DNA from: Microbacterium stercoris | GTDB taxonomy: Bacteria; Actinomycetota; Actinomycetes; Actinomycetales; Microbacteriaceae | DNA: 64,000 nt | Assembly: GCF_017592545.1 (NCBI RefSeq) | Contig: NZ_JAGFOA010000004.1 | Location: 248,001-312,000 of the forward strand | Reading direction: 5' to 3' | Shown: positions 58,187-64,000 of the stretch, piece after piece | Position numbering within the stretch: position 1 is the stretch's first letter | Layout: every line of letters starts with the position of its first letter | Made by a program: the position numbers and the translations under genes | The notes under the pieces: model-generated | Seen by the model: only the letters and a program-made list of their open reading frames with translations | Told to the model about the DNA's origin: nothing | Database searches by the model: none

Positions 58187-58237
58187 ATGCGCATTGGTGG
58201 GCTTCTCCTTCTTAGCCGCCGCGACGAGACCACGTAG
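58187..58237 (+). CDS. leuL: leuA leader peptide (leucine attenuator)
   Basis: A 16-residue frame, MRIGGLLLLSRRDETT, with four consecutive leucine codons (CTT CTC CTT CTT), followed by TAG and, 68 bases later, the leuA start. Three of the four Leu codons are CTT, rarer than CTG/CTC in neighbouring genes, which makes ribosome stalling sensitive to leucyl-tRNA. The frame begins six bases after a -10 box, so it is probably leaderless. Its last codons form one arm of the downstream inverted repeat. Leucine-rich leaders before leuA are known in actinobacteria. Confidence 0.8.
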   Translation: MRIGGLLLLSRRDETT

Positions 58238-58274
58238 CCAGGGCCTCCTCGTCGCGGAGATCGTCGTCGGCCCT
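58219..58274 (+). promoter_or_regulatory. Attenuator-like inverted repeats upstream of leuA
   Basis: CCGCGACGAG (58219-58228, inside the leader peptide) pairs perfectly with CTCGTCGCGG (58248-58257). AGGGCC (58240-58245), in its loop, can pair with GGCCCT (58269-58274). The two stems would form a pseudoknot or be alternatives, so a ribosome stalled on the Leu codons could change which one forms. Whether control is by termination or by access to the leuA start is not decided. Confidence 0.6.
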
Positions 58275-58293
58275 CTTCAAGACCACGACATAG

Positions 58294-60060
<1,767 letters not shown>

Positions 60061-60069
60061 TCCGTTCTG

Positions 60070-60089
60070 CGGCCTGTGACCTCAGGCCG
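60070..60089. terminator. Hairpin between leuA and the TRIC gene
   Basis: CGGCCTG (60070-60076), six bases, CAGGCCG (60083-60089), located at the stop of the convergent TRIC gene and ten bases after leuA. Symmetric, so it could serve both strands. Confidence 0.45.
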
Positions 60090-60828
60090 AGCCCCGGGGG
60101 TCGTCGTTCGCGGCGGCCCCCGGGTTCATGTCGGGGGTGATGATCGCGATCGCCCCGGTCTCGACGGCCACCTCGGCCGCGACGCGGCGGCGGTACAGCC
60201 GACGCTGCTCGGGCAGCGAGAGGTCGAAGATCACCGACAGCATGCGGATCGCGGCGCAGACCACGATGCCGACGGCCGCGCAGATGTAGGGGTGGATGCC
60301 GAAGTGGAATCCGATCGCGATGACGCCGCATCCGCCCGCGGCGGCGACCGCGTAGAGCGAGCCGACGTGCATGATCGCGACGGGGAGGCCCAGAGCGATG
60401 TCGCGTGCCGCGCCGCCCCCGACGGCGGCGGCGACGCCGATGGCGATCGCGGGAACGACCGGTGTTCCGAGGTCGAGCGCCTTGCTGACGCCGAGCGCGC
60501 CGAACAGCCCGATCAGCAGGGCGTCGGCGAGGATGATCAGCTTGTTCAGCTTGTGGAAGACGCCCGCGAGCAGCATGCCGAGCAGCGAGGCCCCGATCGC
60601 CACGATCAGGTAGTGGTTGGACTGCAGGGTCGCCGGCGGAAGACCGAGCAGGACGTCGCGGATCAGACCGCCGCCCATCCCGATCATGACGCCGATGAGC
60701 GCGACGCCCAGCAGGTCGAGGCGGTTCTTGCCCTGGAAGCCGTGCGCGAACGCGGCGCCGACCGCGCTGCCCAGCCCGACGGCGGCGAGGTCGGCCCACA
60801 GCGGCAGCACGAACGTCGATTCGGTCAC
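60082..60828 (-). CDS. Trimeric intracellular cation (TRIC) channel family protein (UPF0126)
   Basis: A 248-residue inner-membrane protein with seven helices in a duplicated fold. Each repeat has the hallmark glycine-arginine block: [13 protein letters not shown] and [12 protein letters not shown]. Bacterial TRIC proteins conduct K+ or other cations; their biological role is unclear. The C-terminal cytoplasmic tail of about 45 residues is charged. GTG start, divergent from recO across 62 bases. Confidence 0.9.
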   Translation of the reverse strand: MTESTFVLPLWADLAAVGLGSAVGAAFAHGFQGKNRLDLLGVALIGVMIGMGGGLIRDVLLGLPPATLQSNHYLIVAIGASLLGMLLAGVFHKLNKLIILADALLIGLFGALGVSKALDLGTPVVPAIAIGVAAAVGGGAARDIALGLPVAIMHVGSLYAVAAAGGCGVIAIGFHFGIHPYICAAVGIVVCAAIRMLSVIFDLSLPEQRRLYRRRVAAEVAVETGAIAIITPDMNPGAAANDDPRGSA

Positions 60829-60878
60829 GCTCTCTATCGTCCCATCCGCGCACGGAGCCGGATGTCCGCGGCCCGGCG

Positions 60879-60884
60879 GATAAT
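60879..60884 (+). promoter_or_regulatory. -10 box of leaderless promoter (recO-uppS-DsbA)
   Basis: GATAAT ends six bases before the recO GTG. Confidence 0.5.
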
Positions 60885-60890
60885 GGATCC

Positions 60891-61637
60891 GTGCCCTCCT
60901 ACCGAGACGAAGCCGTTGTGCTGCGCACGCACAAGCTCGGCGAGGCCGACCGCATCGTGACGATGCTCAGCCGCGAGCACGGCAAAGTGCGAGCGGTGGC
61001 CAAGGGCGTGCGGCGCACCTCGTCGAAGTTCGGAGCGCGGCTCGAGCCCTTTATGGTCGCCGACGTGCAGCTTTTCGAGGGGCGCAACCTCGACATCGTG
61101 CAGGAGGCGTCGACCCTCGGCGCGTATGGCGCCGACATCGCCGCCGACTACGACCGTTACACGGCCGCCAGTGCGATGGTCGAGACCGCCGATCGACTGG
61201 TCGATGACGAGCCGGCACCGAACCAGTACATCCTGCTCGTGGGCGCGCTGAGGTCGCTCTCACGCGGCGAGCACGGCACCCGCGGCACGCTCGACTCCTA
61301 TCTGCTGCGAGCGCTGTCCCTCGGAGGCTGGGCGCCGGCGCTCGACGCGTGCGCGCGGTGCGGGGCCGACGGCCCGCACCGCCTCTTCCTCGCCCAGCTG
61401 GGTGGGGTGCTGTGCGCGAACTGCGCGCCACCGGGTACACCTCCCGTGTCACCTGCCGTGCTCGCGCACACGCAGGCGCTGCTCGCCGGGGACTGGGTAG
61501 CCGTCGAGGGAGCCGCAGAGCGGGATGCGATCGCGGCATCGGGTCTCATCGCCGCGTACGTGCAGTTCACGATGGATCGCGGGCTGCGCGCGCTGGGACA
61601 GCCGCAGCCGCCCGCCTGGAACCGAGGATCGCGATGA
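60891..61637 (+). CDS. recO: DNA repair protein RecO
   Basis: A 248-residue recombination mediator that anneals single strands and helps RecR load RecA. An N-terminal OB fold ([36 protein letters not shown], about 3-80) is followed by a helical domain with a zinc-binding CARCG...CANC pair (about 158-185). The GTG start is supported by the -10 at 60879. Its stop overlaps the uppS ATG (ATGA). Confidence 0.95.
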   Translation: MPSYRDEAVVLRTHKLGEADRIVTMLSREHGKVRAVAKGVRRTSSKFGARLEPFMVADVQLFEGRNLDIVQEASTLGAYGADIAADYDRYTAASAMVETADRLVDDEPAPNQYILLVGALRSLSRGEHGTRGTLDSYLLRALSLGGWAPALDACARCGADGPHRLFLAQLGGVLCANCAPPGTPPVSPAVLAHTQALLAGDWVAVEGAAERDAIAASGLIAAYVQFTMDRGLRALGQPQPPAWNRGSR

Positions 61638-62440
61638 CCCCCAAGCCGTACACACACAAGGACGCGGTCGCCTACCGTCCGATCGACTGGACCGGTCTGC
61701 AGGCGCCCGACTACGGCGGGGACGCGCCCGGGCACGTCGCGATCGTGATGGACGGCAACGGGCGCTGGGCGAACGCCCGGGGTCTCAACCGGATCGAGGG
61801 TCACAAGGCGGGGGAGGAGGTGCTGCTGGACGTGGTCGCGGGCGCGATCCAGGCCGGTGTGAGGCACCTCTCGGTGTATGCGTTCTCGACGGAGAACTGG
61901 CGCCGCTCGCCCGACGAGGTGCGCTTCCTCATGGGCTACAACCGCGACGTGCTGCATCGCCGTCGTGACCAGCTCAACGAGTGGAACGTCCGCATCCGGT
62001 GGGCAGGACGCACACCTCGCCTGTGGGGCTCGGTGATCAAGGAGCTGCGCGTGGCGGAGGCGCTCACCGCTCAGAACACCGGCCTCACCCTGACGATGTG
62101 CATCAACTACGGCGGTCACAACGAGATCCTCGACGCCGTGCGCGCGCTGGCCGAGGAGGTCCAGGCTGGCAAGCTGAAGCCCTCGGGCATCACCGAGAAG
62201 ACCTTGCGCCGGCACTTCTATGTGCCGGACATGCCCAATGTCGATCTCTTCGTGCGCTCCAGCGGTGAGCAGCGCACCTCCAACTTCCTGCTGTGGCAGT
62301 CCGCCTACGCCGAGATGGTGTTCCTCGACACCCTCTGGCCCGACTTCTCGCGTGCCGACCTCTGGCACGCGATCGACCTCTACCTCGGCCGCGAACGCCG
62401 TTTCGGCGGCGCGATCGACACCCCGAAGGAGACCCCATGA
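61634..62440 (+). CDS. uppS: Isoprenyl transferase (undecaprenyl diphosphate synthase family)
   Basis: A 268-residue cis-prenyltransferase that builds polyprenyl carriers for cell-wall synthesis. The IPP-binding and catalytic motif is [10 protein letters not shown] (about 36-45). [19 protein letters not shown] and [24 protein letters not shown] are diagnostic. The chain length made cannot be read from sequence. The long upstream frame continues into recO and is not used. Coupled on both sides by ATGA overlaps. Confidence 0.95.
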   Translation: MTPKPYTHKDAVAYRPIDWTGLQAPDYGGDAPGHVAIVMDGNGRWANARGLNRIEGHKAGEEVLLDVVAGAIQAGVRHLSVYAFSTENWRRSPDEVRFLMGYNRDVLHRRRDQLNEWNVRIRWAGRTPRLWGSVIKELRVAEALTAQNTGLTLTMCINYGGHNEILDAVRALAEEVQAGKLKPSGITEKTLRRHFYVPDMPNVDLFVRSSGEQRTSNFLLWQSAYAEMVFLDTLWPDFSRADLWHAIDLYLGRERRFGGAIDTPKETP

Positions 62441-63102
62441 CCGATCCGATCCGCATCGACGTCTGGTCCGATATCGCCTGCCCCTGGTGCTACATCGGCA
62501 AGCGAAACCTCGAGAACGGCCTCGCCGTCGCGGGGCAGGACGATGACGCGCCCCAGGTCGAGGTGGTCTACCACTCGTTCGAGCTGTCGCCCGACACGCC
62601 GGTCGACTTCGACGGATCGAGCGCCGACTTCCTCGCGCAGCACAAGGGGATCTCGATCGAGCAGGCGCATGCGATGAACGACCGCGTGTCGCAGATCGCG
62701 CGCGACCAGGCGGGCCTGCACTACCGGTTCGACATCCAGCAGCACACGAACACGGTCAAGGCCCACGAGCTCACGCACTTCGCGAAGGAGCACGGCAAGC
62801 AGCTCGAGATGACCGAGCGGATCATGTCCGCCTACTTCCTCGAGGGCCGTCACGTCGGTCGCATCGACGATCTCGTGGCTCTGGCCGAGGAGGTCGGTCT
62901 CGATGGCGCGGCCGCGCGCGCGGCGCTCGAGTCGGACGCCTACCTTCCGGCGGTGCGCGCCGACCAGGAGCAGGCGCGCGGCTACGGCATCAACGGCGTG
63001 CCGTTCTTCGTGGTCGACGGCAAGTACGGCATCTCCGGTGCCCAGCCCGCCGAGGCGTTCACGCAGGTCGCCCGCCAGGTGTGGGCCGAGCACCAGGTTT
63101 GA
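62437..63102 (+). CDS. DsbA family oxidoreductase (FrnE-like)
   Basis: A 221-residue thioredoxin-fold protein of the FrnE/2-hydroxychromene isomerase-like DsbA branch. The active site is [11 protein letters not shown] (CPWC near residues 14-17), and [18 protein letters not shown] carries the cis-proline. No signal peptide, so it is cytoplasmic; FrnE-type proteins are linked to oxidative-stress tolerance. The start overlaps the uppS stop. Convergent with glutathione peroxidase, a related stress function. Confidence 0.92.
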   Translation: MTDPIRIDVWSDIACPWCYIGKRNLENGLAVAGQDDDAPQVEVVYHSFELSPDTPVDFDGSSADFLAQHKGISIEQAHAMNDRVSQIARDQAGLHYRFDIQQHTNTVKAHELTHFAKEHGKQLEMTERIMSAYFLEGRHVGRIDDLVALAEEVGLDGAAARAALESDAYLPAVRADQEQARGYGINGVPFFVVDGKYGISGAQPAEAFTQVARQVWAEHQV

Positions 63103-63107
63103 CGGCC

Positions 63108-63138
63108 GAGGCCGCCCGGCTCAGGCCAGGGCGGCCTC
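63108..63138. terminator. Bidirectional terminator between DsbA-like and glutathione peroxidase genes
   Basis: GAGGCCGCCC (63108-63117), 11-base loop, GGGCGGCCTC (63129-63138): a perfect 10-bp stem. It lies in the gap and covers the peroxidase stop codon. Confidence 0.6.
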
Positions 63139-63618
63139 GACGGCGGCGACGATCTCGGGGTCGTCCGGCTTCTGCTGCGGGCGGAAGCGGGTGACGGATC
63201 CGTCGCGTCCGACGAGGAACTTCTCGAAGTTCCACGCGACACGGCCGGCCTTGCCGTGCCCGTCGGGCGTCTTCTTCAGCGCCTTGTAGAGCGGGTGCGC
63301 ATTCGGCCCGTTGACCTTGACCTTGTCGTTGACCGGGAAGGTGACGCCCCACGTGGTCGAGCAGTACTCCAGGATCTGGTCGATCGAGCCCGGCTCCTGA
63401 CCCATGAACTGGTTGCAGGGGAATCCGATGACCGTCAGGCCACGCTCGCCGTACGTGCGCTGCAGGTGCTCGAGCTGCTCGTACTGGGGGGTGAGGCCGC
63501 ACTTCGAGGCGACATTGACGACCAGCACGGGGCCGTCGAACTGCGACAGCGTGCGCTCGGCGCCCGAGGCGTCGAGGAACGGGATGTCGCGCACAGGGGA
63601 GAGATCGGTGGCGGTCAT
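63121..63618 (-). CDS. Glutathione peroxidase family protein
   Basis: A 165-residue peroxidase of the cysteine (not selenocysteine) type. The peroxidatic Cys is in NVASKCGLTPQYEQL; GFPCNQFMGQEPG supplies Gln and a second Cys; WNFEKFLVGRDG supplies Trp and Asn of the catalytic tetrad. Actinobacteria generally lack glutathione, so thioredoxin or mycothiol is the likelier reductant (inference). -10 TAACCT (complement of 63625-63630) ends six bases before the ATG. Confidence 0.94.
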   Translation of the reverse strand: MTATDLSPVRDIPFLDASGAERTLSQFDGPVLVVNVASKCGLTPQYEQLEHLQRTYGERGLTVIGFPCNQFMGQEPGSIDQILEYCSTTWGVTFPVNDKVKVNGPNAHPLYKALKKTPDGHGKAGRVAWNFEKFLVGRDGSVTRFRPQQKPDDPEIVAAVEAALA

Positions 63619-63662
63619 ATCCCCAGGTTATGGCGCACGGCGATCACCCGGGGCGGGTCTGT

Positions 63663-63668
63663 GAGAAT
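63663..63668 (+). promoter_or_regulatory. -10 box of leaderless promoter (dusB)
   Basis: GAGAAT ends six bases before the dusB GTG at 63675. Confidence 0.4.
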
Positions 63669-63674
63669 GGATCG

Positions 63675-64000
63675 GTGAGCTCTGTACAGTCCAAGCCGCG
63701 CGCTCTGAGCATCGGCCCGATCGACCTCGACGTGCCCGTTGTGCTCGCGCCCATGGCCGGCATCACGAACACGGCGTTCCGTCGCCTCTGCCGTGAATAC
63801 GGCGCCGGCCTGTACGTGAGCGAGATGATCACGACGCGCGCCCTCGTCGAGCGCAACGCGGTGACGATGCGTCTCATCCAGCACCACGAGTCCGAGACGC
63901 CGCGGTCCATCCAGCTGTACGGGGTCGATCCCAAGTACACGGGCGAGGCGGCGCGCATCATCGCCGAAGAGGGTCACGCAGACCACATCGATCTCAACTT
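63675..64000 (+). CDS. dusB: tRNA-dihydrouridine synthase, 3'-truncated by window edge
   Basis: FMN enzyme reducing uridines in tRNA. Only the first 108 residues are present; the frame remains open to the last base. LAPMAGITNTAFRRLCREYGAGLYVSEMI is the diagnostic FMN-binding start of Dus proteins, and QLYGVDPKYTGEAARIIAEEGHADHIDLN matches the next barrel strands. GTG at 63675 is chosen for the -10 box six bases before it and for the conserved N-terminal length. Usual neighbour of recO-uppS in actinobacteria. Confidence 0.92.
   Translation, partial: MSSVQSKPRALSIGPIDLDVPVVLAPMAGITNTAFRRLCREYGAGLYVSEMITTRALVERNAVTMRLIQHHESETPRSIQLYGVDPKYTGEAARIIAEEGHADHIDLN

Overview
The window is chromosomal DNA from a high-GC actinobacterium, most likely a Microbacteriaceae member close to Microbacterium. 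This is inferred from three things: very high third-position GC, the gene order leuS-comEA-comEC-holA-rpsT ... lepA-hemW-hrcA-dnaJ-rsmE-HIT-phoH-ybeY-CBS protein-era-leuA-recO-uppS-dusB, and many start codons 6-7 nt behind a TANNNT-like -10 box (leaderless mRNAs). I see no rRNA, tRNA, CRISPR array, insertion sequence or phage gene, and no gene-free stretch longer than 300 bases.

Layout. 1-3.8 kb: the end of an MFS drug exporter, a MATE exporter with a long untranslated leader, and a small minus-strand operon (DUF2200, DUF488 and an overlooked 47-residue zinc-ribbon ORF). 3.8-11.9 kb: an iron-regulated hydroxamate siderophore operon behind tandem DtxR/IdeR boxes. It holds a decarboxylase, an N-hydroxylase, a fused acyltransferase/IucA-IucC synthetase, a penicillin-acylase-type hydrolase and a second acyltransferase, all joined by 4-base start/stop overlaps. 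11.9-20.9 kb: tyrosine phosphatase, flavin-reductase-fold protein, AIM24 protein, YdeP-type molybdopterin oxidoreductase with FdhD, FUSC exporter, HAD phosphatase, coiled-coil protein, and a DUF2809 gene interrupted by an in-frame TAG. 21-26.5 kb: a complete oligopeptide ABC transporter with fused ATPases and a strong hairpin between the binding-protein and permease genes.

26.7-31.4 kb: minus-strand single genes (unknown actinobacterial protein, M18 aminopeptidase, SRAP/YedK, App1-like phosphatase, DedA). 31.5-39.3 kb: leuS, hdeD-like, comEA-comEC, holA and convergent rpsT. 39.4-46.1 kb: an alpha/beta hydrolase and a second complete oligopeptide transporter, apparently inserted between rpsT and lepA. 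46.3-57.4 kb: lepA, DUF1990, hemW, hrcA (with CIRCE), dnaJ, rsmE, HIT, phoH, ybeY, CNNM/CBS protein and era, a translation, ribosome-maturation and heat-shock block. 57.4-64 kb: a lipoprotein, leuA behind a four-leucine leader peptide with attenuator-like inverted repeats, a TRIC-like channel, recO-uppS-DsbA, glutathione peroxidase, and the start of dusB, cut by the window edge.

The most interesting points are the unusual make-up of the siderophore operon, the leaderless leucine attenuator at leuA, the zinc-ribbon ORF, the interrupted DUF2809 gene, and the consistent leaderless promoter architecture, which also fixes several start codons.
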